A stretch of DNA of 64,000 nt from Fen-330 sp050008465 (GTDB taxonomy: Bacteria > Acidobacteriota > Terriglobia > Bryobacterales > Bryobacteraceae): assembly GCA_050008465.1 (NCBI GenBank), contig JBEKMO010000003.1:39325-103324 (forward strand), in the 5' to 3' direction. The first letter of the stretch is position 1. Each line of letters starts with the position of its first letter. The translations under genes were made by a program, and so were the position numbers. This document shows positions 1-8,040 of this stretch, piece by piece. The notes below the pieces were generated by a model, which worked only from the letters and a program-made list of their open reading frames with translations, searched no databases and had not been told where the DNA came from.

Positions 1-382
1 TCTGGTGCGGGATCGGACCGGACAGGAAGTAGCCCGTCGCGTAGATGACCCAGATGCCCCAGTAAACCCAAATGCTCGGGCCCATAATTCCCCACCACAG
101 GAATGCGGTGCAGGTCAGCGCGGTACCCGCCAGGATCAGTTTGCGGGGACTGAAACGGGGAATCAGGACCGGACCCACCCAGAGCGTGAGCAGCGTCGCG
201 TAGAAGAACCCGCGCGTGATGTCCACGCGCCGCCAGTGGTACGCCGCTTCAAAGTAGTCGTAGAAGAACGGAACGTTGTAGTAGGGCAGCCCGACCGAAA
301 GGCCGAAGGTGACGAAGGCCGCGGCCACCACCCACCAGCCGTAAAACACCTTCGTCGAGAAAGACTCAAGGGGTGAAGACAA
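1..382 (-). CDS. MFS transporter, N-terminal part (cut by window edge)
   Basis: About 127 residues are visible, reading off the left edge. The protein starts at a TTG at 382, just after an in-frame TAG, and reads MSSPLESFSTKVFYGWWVVA. At least three hydrophobic segments follow, around residues 14-32, 65-80 and 90-120. The pattern FYGWWVVAAAFVTFG followed by a loop and a second helix with TRGFFYAT is typical of the first helices of major facilitator transporters of the monocarboxylate/oxalate type. The substrate cannot be told. A short G/C-rich inverted repeat overlaps the start (371-387). The TTG start is the only one that keeps the N-terminal residues before the first helix; a GTG at codon 12 is the alternative. 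Confidence 0.75.
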   Translation of the reverse strand, partial: MSSPLESFSTKVFYGWWVVAAAFVTFGLSVGLPYYNVPFFYDYFEAAYHWRRVDITRGFFYATLLTLWVGPVLIPRFSPRKLILAGTALTCTAFLWWGIMGPSIWVYWGIWVIYATGYFLSGPIPHQ

Positions 383-402
383 CCCCTACTTATATCATGT
401 GG

Positions 403-1137
403 CTACAGGCTGCGCAGGTGGAATCCCCCGTCGACGTTGAGCACCTGGCCGGTCGAGTAATCCAGCAGGCCATCGGCGATGGCGCGGACCGCCAGCGCGA
501 CGTCTCTGGCCTCACCCATCCTCCCCTGCGGCAGCAGCCCGCCGGCGATCCGCTCTTCGTAGGTCTCCTCGACCGCCGCGATCATGTCGGTGCGGACGAT
601 CCCCGGGCGAATCTCGAACACCTTCACGCCGCAGGCGGCCAGCCGGGTCGCCCACAGCGCCGCCGCCATGCTCAAACCCGCCTTGGAGATGCAGTACTCG
701 CCCCGGTTCACCGAGGCGGCGTACGCGGAAAGCGAAGTGACGAAGACGATGCGGCCCGCGCCTCGCTCCGCCATCCAGCGCGCCGCCAGTTGCGTAAGGA
801 AATACGGACCTTTCAGGTTGGTTGAGATCAGCTCGTCGAAGCTCTCTTCGGTGGCCTCGAGAATATCGCGCCGCACGCGCGGCGCCATGCCCGCGTTGTT
901 GACGAGCAGGTCGAGTTGGCCGAAGCGCTCGCGCGCGAAGGCGATCAAGCCTTCCCGGTCCGCGCCCGAGCTCACGTCGCACTGAAAAATCTCGCAGCCG
1001 GTCTCGGCGCGCAGGGACTCGGCCGCGTCGCGCCGCTCTCGGTAGGTGGCGATGAGGGAATGGGTGCGCGCCAACTCTAGGGCGACTCCACGGCCGATAC
1101 CGCGGCTGGCGCCAGTGACGATGGCGACCGGTCTCAT
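403..1137 (-). CDS. SDR-family oxidoreductase
   Basis: 244-residue classical short-chain dehydrogenase/reductase. The Rossmann cofactor motif TGASRGIG is at residues 8-15, the structural NNAG at 80-83, and the catalytic Ser in TSLSAYA with Tyr148 and Lys152 in YCISK. Length is normal for the family (about 250). It ends in NVDGGFHL, as do FabG-like members. The ATG at 1137 overlaps the TGA of the upstream DsbA-like gene by four bases (ATGA), so the two are translationally coupled. Cytoplasmic NAD(P)H-dependent oxidoreductase; the substrate is not predictable, and FabG-like 3-oxoacyl reductase is only one possibility. Confidence 0.88.
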   Translation of the reverse strand: MRPVAIVTGASRGIGRGVALELARTHSLIATYRERRDAAESLRAETGCEIFQCDVSSGADREGLIAFARERFGQLDLLVNNAGMAPRVRRDILEATEESFDELISTNLKGPYFLTQLAARWMAERGAGRIVFVTSLSAYAASVNRGEYCISKAGLSMAAALWATRLAACGVKVFEIRPGIVRTDMIAAVEETYEERIAGGLLPQGRMGEARDVALAVRAIADGLLDYSTGQVLNVDGGFHLRSL

Positions 1138-1715
1138 GGCCTGCTTTCGGCGAGCGCCGAGTCGATGGCCTTCGAGATCTCCTCGAACGTGAAAGTCTCG
1201 ACGAACGCCACGCCATTGACGAACGCCGTGGGCGTGTGCGCCACCCCGCGCGCCACGCCCTCCTGGAAATCCTTCTCGACGGCCGCCGCGTACCGCGGGT
1301 CCTCGAGCGCCGCGACCGCCGCCCCCGGGTCGGCCCCGTTGCTCTTGGCGAATTCCGCCAGCCGCTCGTTGAAATTGGCCGGCGTGGTCGCCTGGATGCT
1401 CGCTAGCGTGTGCCTGCGATACTTCACCGCCAGCTCCGCGCTGGTCTCCTGGAAGAAGCGCGCCGCAATGGCGGACTTGCGCGCCCAGGCGTGCTTGGCC
1501 AGCGGGAAATCGCGGTGTTCGAAGGCCACCTTGCCGCCGTACTTGGGCAGCAGCTTCTCGTCGAGCATCCTCCGGAAGTCGGCGCAATCCGGGCACTGCA
1601 AATCCTCGTAGATCAGCACCCGGACCGGGCTCGAGGCGTTCCCCTCGACCAGCCGCTGTGCGGGCGCAACGGCAGACGCCAGAACCAGCATGGAAAGCAA
1701 CGGGTGGCCGTTCAT
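1134..1715 (-). CDS. DsbA-like thioredoxin-fold protein, secreted
   Basis: 193 residues beginning MNGHPLLSMLVLASAVAPAQ, a signal peptide for export to the periplasm. A thioredoxin fold follows with the redox motif CPDC at residues 41-44, a helical insert (about 75-150) and the cis-Pro region TPTAFVNG near 165. This arrangement matches the DSBA/Thioredoxin_4 family, which oxidises, reduces or isomerises disulfides in exported proteins. The ATG at 1715 is preferred over an upstream GTG because it starts directly at the signal peptide. It is coupled by ATGA overlap to the SDR gene downstream; why a periplasmic thiol protein would be paired with a cytoplasmic SDR is not clear. Confidence 0.85.
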   Translation of the reverse strand: MNGHPLLSMLVLASAVAPAQRLVEGNASSPVRVLIYEDLQCPDCADFRRMLDEKLLPKYGGKVAFEHRDFPLAKHAWARKSAIAARFFQETSAELAVKYRRHTLASIQATTPANFNERLAEFAKSNGADPGAAVAALEDPRYAAAVEKDFQEGVARGVAHTPTAFVNGVAFVETFTFEEISKAIDSALAESRP

Positions 1716-1833
1716 GAAAACAGTTGACCACAAATCCGCGCCGGCGCGCTACTTCTGCAAAGCGGAGCACTTGGCGAAGTGGGTGATCGCCAGGCTGGAA
1801 AGCGAACAGATGGCCCGGCCAATCCTTGGAAGA

Positions 1834-3396
1834 TCAGTTGTGCTTGCGGTACATTTGGCCCTGCCAGCCCATCATGGCCTTGCCTGTGAAGATCTCTTTC
1901 GACTCAGTAGCGTTTTCCACCTCCACCAATCCAGTCGGTGTCTGGACCACGCAGCCACCGTTCGCGAGGGCCGCGAAGACCTCTATTTCCGGTGTGTTTG
2001 AGTCCCAGCGCCAGATTTCTTTTCCATCGCGGACGTTGAAAGCGATCAGAATGCCGCCGCGGGTCGCAAAGCCGCGGTCGTTTTCCCCGAGCACCATTTC
2101 GTCATGCAGCGGGCCGCCATATTTCGGCAGCGGAAACTTGTATACGACCGTGCCATTCTGATCCACGCGGTAAACAACCCCATCGGGTGAACCATGCGCA
2201 TCTTCCACTATGGCATCGTGCGACCAGCGGATTGAAAGGAGTACGCCGTCCAACCCGTCCGGAATGATGGCGCCGGTGGGAGAAGCGACGCTCACGGGCT
2301 CGGAGAGCGGGCGGCTGCTTTTTGACTCCTCAACGATGGTGCTGCGATACGTTCCGTCGGGATGAATCTGCCAGAGCACAACCCGTTCGTCGCGCTCGAA
2401 GGTCACAGCGCGTGGTTCAATCGCCGATCCTGGGGTACACTTCGCGGTTCTCAGCGCCCACTCCTGCTGAGTGAACGCAACATAAGCGAATCCATCGATA
2501 TTCACGAACAGCCGGCTGGCGATGGTGCGTACGGGAAAGGAACTGGCCTTCGACGCGCACAGAATCTTCACCCCCACCTTCTGCACATGAATCAGTTCTT
2601 CATGAGACGCCGGAAGTGTGAGGTCGAACTTCTGTGCCCCTGTCACTTCGTCGATACCGGTCACTTTGGTGACCAGGCCCTCTCGACACTGGCTGAGCAC
2701 GTGGACTAGGTGCTTGAGATTGTAAGCGTGTCCCTTGCGAACGCCATCCAATGTATGCTGCCAGCGCAACTTGCCGTCCCCGCCGACGGTGTATAGGGTG
2801 TACGAGTTGCCGTGGTTGGCGCTGATCAATGCACCTCCCAGCCAGTCGCCACAGACCAACTCCACATCGTGGGTGTTTTCCGGCATGAGCCAGGTCCAGA
2901 CCTGGATGCCATCATTTCTAACCGCTCGCAGGTAGGTGCTGCCGCTCGCGGTCTGCTCCAAGGAAAACACGTTCGGTCCGTCAGCGGTGGGAACGGCGGG
3001 TATGTCCCCAATCTCACGGCCGATGGGATGCGTTCCCCAGTTCGTCGTCCCGGGCGGCAGCGGCCGGTCTGGGGACCAGATCTTGATTTCTCGAAACCTC
3101 GTTTCCCCGCCCAAGGCTGCGCTCACTCGCACCGACCCGGCTGCTTTCGCGTGCACCACCGCGCGACCGTCTTCTTCCCGAATTTCGGCCCGATTGGGAT
3201 CGTCGACGGACCACTTTGCGTCGTGGAGTTCCTGTGCCAAGTCGTCGAGCAACTGCAAGGGACGATCTTCCCCCACCTGGATGTTGATGTTTTCGGGCGA
3301 AATGCGCCAGCCGGAATCCTCTTGTCCTGCAAGCTGAGAGGAACAAAGCGCAATGAAACTCAAGCTGAGAACGACATTTCGCCGGCAGCGAGACAT
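1834..3396 (-). CDS. Secreted PQQ-like beta-propeller protein of unknown function
   Basis: 520 residues. The ATG at 3396 follows a GGGAGGG ribosome site and lies one base after the stop of the upstream DUF697 gene. A signal peptide (about residues 1-25, ending SSQLAGQ) is followed by an Ig-like stretch (about 30-110, with SVRVSAALGGETRFREIKIW), then repeated blades with the GKLRWQHTLDG and DGKEIWRWDSNTPE type of motif seen in PQQ-like (pyrrolo-quinoline quinone repeat) propellers. No catalytic residues are recognised. Probably an exported scaffold or sensor protein; function unknown. Confidence 0.7.
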   Translation of the reverse strand: MSRCRRNVVLSLSFIALCSSQLAGQEDSGWRISPENINIQVGEDRPLQLLDDLAQELHDAKWSVDDPNRAEIREEDGRAVVHAKAAGSVRVSAALGGETRFREIKIWSPDRPLPPGTTNWGTHPIGREIGDIPAVPTADGPNVFSLEQTASGSTYLRAVRNDGIQVWTWLMPENTHDVELVCGDWLGGALISANHGNSYTLYTVGGDGKLRWQHTLDGVRKGHAYNLKHLVHVLSQCREGLVTKVTGIDEVTGAQKFDLTLPASHEELIHVQKVGVKILCASKASSFPVRTIASRLFVNIDGFAYVAFTQQEWALRTAKCTPGSAIEPRAVTFERDERVVLWQIHPDGTYRSTIVEESKSSRPLSEPVSVASPTGAIIPDGLDGVLLSIRWSHDAIVEDAHGSPDGVVYRVDQNGTVVYKFPLPKYGGPLHDEMVLGENDRGFATRGGILIAFNVRDGKEIWRWDSNTPEIEVFAALANGGCVVQTPTGLVEVENATESKEIFTGKAMMGWQGQMYRKHN

Positions 3397-3397
3397 C

Positions 3398-4276
3398 TCA
3401 GCCCTCCCGCTCATGCACACTCCGCCGAATTTCCAGCAGCGCCCGGACGACCTCCCTGCCGCGCTCGAGAGCCCGCTCATAGATCTCGCGCCGTTCCTGG
3501 CGCGTGAGCCCGCGGCCGATGCGGTAGAACCGTTCCAGACCGACCCCCACGGTGTAGGTGCCGGCGTATGCGATGGCCGCCTTGGGGATCAGGCCGCCGC
3601 CGAAGGGGATTTTGCCCGCCAGTTCCCGCGCCAGCGCGCGCCAGCCGACTGCGCCGCCCACAATGGCGGCAATCTGTGGCCGCTGCTCCCGGTAGCCCAC
3701 TTCCCGGTCGCTGGCCGCCGCGATCAGAAAGGCCATCCGCACCTGGTTCATGGTGAGGAAAGCGGTGTCGGAGGCGAACTCGCCCACCGCCCACGGCAGC
3801 TCTGCCAGGCTGGGAATGACGTCCGGCAGGGCCGTAAGCAAGGAGAATGCAGCATTCTCCTTGGCGATTCTTCGAATGATCTTCGCGATCACCGGCCTGC
3901 GGAAAGGATCGAGATTGCGCGCCAGCGCCAGCTCCAGGTCTTCGCGGGCCGCTAGCACCTCGCGGACCGTGCGCCGCGGATCCGAAGAGTAGAAGCAGAA
4001 TGCCCCCGGCGGGCGGAGCAGCTCCTCCTCACAGAGCAGAAGATCGAATTGCTCGAACGCGCCGGGACCGTCCGCGCGATCCAGCACTCGAGCCAGTTCC
4101 AGGCGCCGGGCGTGTGAGGCGCCCGGCGGCGCCAGCGCGTTCTCCATTTCGGCATACCGTTGGTGGCTGGAGGCGATCAGCCCGACCGCAAGCGGCCGCT
4201 CGGCGAGCTCGCGCACCTCCCGCGGCTTCAAATTCCGGAAGGCAGTCCTGACCTGTCTGTAGATCTCGGTGGCCAT
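3398..4276 (-). CDS. DUF697-domain protein (degenerate GTPase-like N-terminus)
   Basis: 292 residues, ATG at 4276 behind GGAAAG. The C-terminal half (about 115-265) matches the DUF697 type: FRRPVIAKIIRRIAKENAAFS, DVIPS, then the amphipathic or membrane-active stretches AAIVGGAVGWRALAREL and GGGLIPKAAIAYAGTYTVG. DUF697 usually follows an Era/YcjX-like GTPase. Here the first 110 residues (RPLAVGLIASSHQRYAEM) occupy the place of the GTPase but show no GxxxxGK[ST] P-loop, so I infer a pseudo-GTPase. It sits 19 bases after a nuclease-like gene and one base before the propeller protein, suggesting one transcript. Confidence 0.65.
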   Translation of the reverse strand: MATEIYRQVRTAFRNLKPREVRELAERPLAVGLIASSHQRYAEMENALAPPGASHARRLELARVLDRADGPGAFEQFDLLLCEEELLRPPGAFCFYSSDPRRTVREVLAAREDLELALARNLDPFRRPVIAKIIRRIAKENAAFSLLTALPDVIPSLAELPWAVGEFASDTAFLTMNQVRMAFLIAAASDREVGYREQRPQIAAIVGGAVGWRALARELAGKIPFGGGLIPKAAIAYAGTYTVGVGLERFYRIGRGLTRQERREIYERALERGREVVRALLEIRRSVHEREG

Positions 4277-4295
4277 GTTTCGCTTTCCGAGGCCT

Positions 4296-5795
4296 TCACA
4301 GCGGGCGCTGGGCGCCGGGGATCCGAAACATCACGCTGGGCCCCTGTCGCCATTCTACTCCCAGACCGATCCGCTCCACATCGATCGCCGGCGCGAAATA
4401 GCGCAGAAGGACCTCGGTCTTGGGGTGGAAGGCCAGCGAGGGTGCAATCAGCAGCAGGCGCGGCCACTCGCGGCTCAGCGCGACGCCCGGGAAGTACCCG
4501 CGCTCTCCGAATTCGCCGCGCTCCAGGTGCCACGAAACACGCATCCAGTAGTCGAGCGCCTGGAGCGGCAGGTGAATGTCCTCGGAGGCTTTCAACTCGA
4601 GCACGGCCAGCCGCCCGGAGCGGTCCGCCGCGAGCAGATCGAGGACGCCCCGTTCGCCGCCCGCTATCGCCGGGACTTGGCCGTACACCGGTTCGGGAAC
4701 CAGCGAGGCGTCGATCTGCTCGACATGCGCTCGCACTTCGGACTCCAGCCAGGCTTCGGGGCGCGAACGGTAGAGAGGATTCTCGCGATCCGCCGCCGAG
4801 GGCGCGCGCAGCCGAGCGAGTTCCCTGGCTAGTTGTTCGATTTCCTCGAGGTTCGACTCCCGCGCCGCCGCCTTGCTCTCCAGCCCGAAGAGCAGCTCGC
4901 TTCGGGTGGCGCGCGCGAACTCCAGGCCGCGCACGCGCAGGCTCAGCGTGCCGTCGGCCCGATTCAGGGCCTCGACGTGGGGGATGCGGCCGAGCCGCTC
5001 CGCCCAGGCTGCAATCTGCGGCGCGATAGCGCTGCGGATGGTTGAGCAGGACTCCAGCCGCGTGTCGAGGTTGCCATAGTCGCGCGGCTCCAGCCGCTCC
5101 TCGTACCCCTCCTCCGTGTACACGAAGACCTGAAGGCGCACCGCCTGGGGATTCAGAAACCGCAGCCGGTGGCAGGCAGGCCGCGCTTCCCGCTCGGGTA
5201 GGAACACCGCCAGGCTCTCGATGCCGAGCCGCCGTTCCCTGCGCCGCAGGTAGTCCATCCAGATCAGCGCAAATGTCAGTGAGGCCGCGGCGGAACCGGG
5301 CTCGGATGTCGCGGCGAGCGCGGCGATGCCCGTCGCCCCTCTGCTTAGCAGCGCGCGCGGGTGGGCGGGCGACAGGCTCTCTTCCAGGTTGGCCTCGGTG
5401 CTCAGTTCGGCGATCTTCCAGTCCGGGAACTGCCGCGAGAGCGATCGCCGGAACTGTTCCCGGAACACCAGGCGCGCGCCCCGACGCTCGGTGTCCGGCC
5501 TCCTTCGCGCTCCGTCCAGCAGATAGATCGAGCCCTGGCGCTTGCCGAACCGCTCGACGGTCAGCTCGAGTTGCCCGCTTCTCTCCCCCGCCAGGCCGAC
5601 GATCCGCCGAGCCAGGTTCCGGCGTTCATCCCATACCTGGATCGTGAGCCGGCCGTTGCGCCACTCCAGCGTGTAGCTCCCCGGGCGCAGGAGGAATTCG
5701 TCCTCCCCAGGTTCGAGCAGGGTCGGCGCCCGCCCACGTTCGAGGAAACGCACAATGGCGCCATGGGCTCCGGCCGGGTCGTTCGGAGCGGACAT
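4296..5795 (-). CDS. Large protein with C-terminal PD-(D/E)XK (NucS/Holliday-type) nuclease-like domain
   Basis: 499 residues, ATG at 5795. The last 150 residues contain GVLDLLAADRSGRLAVLELK, i.e. the D-x(n)-ExK core of the PD-(D/E)XK nuclease fold as in NucS and other DUF91-like proteins, with a preceding helix holding PEAWLESEVR. The first 340 residues have no family I recognise: beta-rich N-terminus (LRPGSYTLEWRNGRLTIQVW), then a predicted alpha/beta region. It is the first gene of a minus-strand run with the DUF697 protein. A role in DNA metabolism is inferred from the nuclease core only. Confidence 0.6.
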   Translation of the reverse strand: MSAPNDPAGAHGAIVRFLERGRAPTLLEPGEDEFLLRPGSYTLEWRNGRLTIQVWDERRNLARRIVGLAGERSGQLELTVERFGKRQGSIYLLDGARRRPDTERRGARLVFREQFRRSLSRQFPDWKIAELSTEANLEESLSPAHPRALLSRGATGIAALAATSEPGSAAASLTFALIWMDYLRRRERRLGIESLAVFLPEREARPACHRLRFLNPQAVRLQVFVYTEEGYEERLEPRDYGNLDTRLESCSTIRSAIAPQIAAWAERLGRIPHVEALNRADGTLSLRVRGLEFARATRSELLFGLESKAAARESNLEEIEQLARELARLRAPSAADRENPLYRSRPEAWLESEVRAHVEQIDASLVPEPVYGQVPAIAGGERGVLDLLAADRSGRLAVLELKASEDIHLPLQALDYWMRVSWHLERGEFGERGYFPGVALSREWPRLLLIAPSLAFHPKTEVLLRYFAPAIDVERIGLGVEWRQGPSVMFRIPGAQRPL

Positions 5796-5859
5796 TCATA
5801 AGCAAGGTGCCGTGGCTCACGCGCGTTTCTCAAGCCACGCCATCCGGCACGGATTATGG

Positions 5860-5887
5860 GTACTAAAACCATAGTGCTAGTACTAAA
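5860..5887. promoter_or_regulatory. Direct repeat GTACTAAA, 20-bp period, in divergent promoter region
   Basis: GTACTAAA occurs at 5860-5867 and again at 5880-5887, exactly two helical turns apart, and the second copy overlaps the palindrome TAGTACTA (5878-5885). It lies in the 156-bp gap between two divergent genes. AT-rich half-sites of this kind suit a small winged-helix repressor (BlaI- or PadR-like). No regulator gene is adjacent, so this is only a candidate site. Confidence 0.35.
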
Positions 5888-5951
5888 TGGCCCTTTCACC
5901 CTATATTTCTTCTAGGGTTAGCGGACGTCTGTCGATATACTCGACGCTGAG

Positions 5952-6161
5952 GTGAATATGCAAGTGCGCAAGCAGAACCCAAACCGATGGTACTTGGTGA
6001 TGGTGTTTTGCATTCTGGTATCATTCGGTGTCTTCTTGGTTGGACCTCGCATCGGATACGCCGCGGAAGACGCCCATGCCTTCGCGTTGATGATCGGATT
6101 GTGGGCTCCCACGCTCGCCATCCTGGGTGTGCGCGCGGAGTTGATGCAGAAGAAAGAGTAG
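5952..6161 (+). CDS. Small two-helix membrane protein
   Basis: 69 residues from a GTG at 5952, or 67 from the ATG at 5958 two codons later; AGGTGA just upstream fits either poorly. Two hydrophobic segments, WYLVMVFCILVSFGVFLVG (about residues 13-31) and FALMIGLWAPTLAILGV (about 44-61), flanked by a charged C-terminus ending MQKKE. No known family recognised. It is monocistronic: a hairpin (6203-6223) follows and the next gene is a TolC homologue. Confidence 0.55.
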   Translation: MNMQVRKQNPNRWYLVMVFCILVSFGVFLVGPRIGYAAEDAHAFALMIGLWAPTLAILGVRAELMQKKE

Positions 6162-6202
6162 TTCCCTCTATCGGCAGTGGGGGCGGGCCACAAGGCCGCC
6201 TC

Positions 6203-6223
6203 GGGCAGGGTTGGTACCTGCCC
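6203..6223 (+). terminator. Hairpin GGGCAGG / CCTGCCC
   Basis: Seven-base perfect stem (6203-6209 with 6217-6223) around the loop GTTGGTA, 42 bases after the stop of the small membrane protein. No T-tract follows, so it may be a weak or Rho-assisted terminator or only a repeat. Confidence 0.35.
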
Positions 6224-6247
6224 CTATGGCTGGTCTAAGCTGTAGCT

Positions 6248-7528
6248 ATGTGCCGATCTGCAATGCTGCTGTTCTTGGGCCTGTGCGCCTCCGCGGCCGA
6301 AGTGCGCACGCTCACTCTGCGCGAGGCGGTTGACCTGGCGCTCAACCAGAACCCGGACATCCTGTTGGCGCGTCTGGACCAGCAGAAGGCCGAGGAAGCG
6401 GTGCGCCTGGCGCGCGACCCGTTCATCCCCAAGGTGGTGGTGGGCAGCGGCTTGGCATACAGCAACGGGTTCCCCATGAGCATCGAGGGGGCAACGCCGT
6501 CGATCATGCAGGCGCGCGCCATCGCCGATGTCTTCAACCGCCCTCAAAGCTATCGTGTGGCCGCGGCCAAGGAGAACCGCCGGGGCGCGGCCCTGGATAC
6601 CGCCGCCCGGCAGGACGAAATCGTCTACCGCACGGCGGAGTTGTTTCTGGACGCGCAGAAGGCCTCCCGAATGGCGGAGGTAGCCCGCTCCGAGGTGAAA
6701 TCCCAGGGGGGGGTGCTGGAGTCGGTGCGCGCCCGTGTGGCTGAGGGCCGGGAACTGCCGATCGAATCGCGCAAGGCCGAGCTGAACCTGGCCCGGGCGC
6801 GTTACCGCTCCCAGACGCTGGACTACAACCTGCGCGCGGCGCAGAATGCGTTGGGCGCCGTCCTGGGGTTGGACCCGGCCGAGCAGCCCCGGCCGGTAGA
6901 CGCGGAGTCCCCCGCGCCCCCGTTGCCGGCCTCCGCCGATGTGGCCGTGAAAAGCGCCCTGGCCAACAGCAAAGAACTGCGGGCGCTCCAATCCAGGCTG
7001 CTGGCCAAGGGCCTCGACATCCGGGCCCAGCGCGCCGGCCGGCTCCCCACCTTCGACCTGGTGGCCCAGTATGGTCTGCTGGCTGAGTTTAACAACTACT
7101 CGGAATTCTTCCGCAAGTTCCAGCGGCACAATGTACAGCTCGGCATTTCCTTTCAGGTGCCGCTGTTCAGCGGGCCTGCGGTCGCCGCCGCCAGCGCCCA
7201 GGCCGAGGCCGAGGCGGCGCAGTTAAGGATCCAGTTCCAGAGTGCCCGCCGTCGCATCGAGTCCGAAACGCGCCAGGCCTGCGACGACATCCGGCAGACT
7301 GAGACCGCCCGGGACGTCGCCCGGCTGGATCTGGACGTAGCGCGCGAGCAGGTCTCGGTTCTGCTGGCGCAGATGCAGGAGGGCCGGGCCTCCTTCCGCC
7401 AGGTCGAAGAGGCGCGCGCGGCCGAGACCGGCAAATGGATCGCCTTCTACGATGCGGGCGCCAATCTGGAGAAGGCGCGGCTCAACCTGCTGAGACAGAC
7501 CGGGGAACTCCTGGCGGCATTGCGCTAG
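6248..7528 (+). CDS. TolC-family outer-membrane efflux protein
   Basis: 426 residues with signal peptide MCRSAMLLFLGLCASAAE. Two outer-membrane efflux repeats are visible: LTLREAVDLALNQNPDILLAR opens the first (about 22) and the second half opens near 225 with KSALANSKELRALQSR. Both carry long coiled-coil alpha-barrel helices rich in Ala/Glu/Arg (for example QAEAEAAQLRIQFQSARRR). It forms the trimeric outer-membrane tunnel of a tripartite efflux or type I secretion system. No inner-membrane pump or adaptor lies next to it, so the substrate is unknown. Length is normal for the family (about 420-480). Confidence 0.85.
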   Translation: MCRSAMLLFLGLCASAAEVRTLTLREAVDLALNQNPDILLARLDQQKAEEAVRLARDPFIPKVVVGSGLAYSNGFPMSIEGATPSIMQARAIADVFNRPQSYRVAAAKENRRGAALDTAARQDEIVYRTAELFLDAQKASRMAEVARSEVKSQGGVLESVRARVAEGRELPIESRKAELNLARARYRSQTLDYNLRAAQNALGAVLGLDPAEQPRPVDAESPAPPLPASADVAVKSALANSKELRALQSRLLAKGLDIRAQRAGRLPTFDLVAQYGLLAEFNNYSEFFRKFQRHNVQLGISFQVPLFSGPAVAAASAQAEAEAAQLRIQFQSARRRIESETRQACDDIRQTETARDVARLDLDVAREQVSVLLAQMQEGRASFRQVEEARAAETGKWIAFYDAGANLEKARLNLLRQTGELLAALR

Positions 7529-7540
7529 CTGCCGGCCCGC

Positions 7541-8008
7541 TCAACACTGGTACTCGGCGGGCTTGATGCCCCTGGCGCGCAGGTAGACGACACACTGCCC
7601 CCGGTGATGCGTGGTGTGGTCCATCGCCGGCAGCAGGGTCTCGATGTGCTGGTCGGCCTGATCGTGCGTGAGACTCCCGAGGGTCTGGATCACGTAATCG
7701 AAGGATTCGTTGAGCGCCTGGATCACGCGCGCCTTGTCGAGCGTCATGGGCTTTTTCAGCGGCGGCTTGGTCCCCGTGATCTTGGAGATAAAGTACTCGT
7801 TCATGTCGGCGATGTGCAGCAGTTGTTCCTTGAACGTCATCTGGTCGGGATGGGGCTTGAAGCTGTAATCGGCTTCCGGCATCTGCTGGGCGATCGCAAT
7901 GGTATAGGCCTTGGAGGTCTTCCAATGCTGCAGCAGCTTGGGAACGATGTTGTCGGCGGCGAGCGCCGGAACGGTCAGCATCGTCAGGACGGAAAGTAGT
8001 CTCTTCAT
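7541..8008 (-). CDS. Exported DinB-family protein
   Basis: 155 residues with signal peptide MKRLLSVLTMLTVPALA. The remainder is a four-helix DinB/YfiT-like domain with candidate metal ligands in LLHIADMN (His near 66) and HTTHHRGQ (near 130). Members bind a divalent metal and include bacillithiol or mycothiol-dependent enzymes and many DNA-damage-linked proteins of unknown activity. The signal peptide puts this one in the periplasm. It converges with the TolC-like gene, with 12 bases between stops. Confidence 0.8.
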   Translation of the reverse strand: MKRLLSVLTMLTVPALAADNIVPKLLQHWKTSKAYTIAIAQQMPEADYSFKPHPDQMTFKEQLLHIADMNEYFISKITGTKPPLKKPMTLDKARVIQALNESFDYVIQTLGSLTHDQADQHIETLLPAMDHTTHHRGQCVVYLRARGIKPAEYQC

Positions 8009-8040
8009 CGCTCTGGCTCCACGGTGTCGAACCTCCTAGT

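Noticed and set aside
371..390. G/C hairpin around the start of the MFS gene as a regulatory element
   Set aside because: Very short stem, no conserved pattern visible; probably chance.
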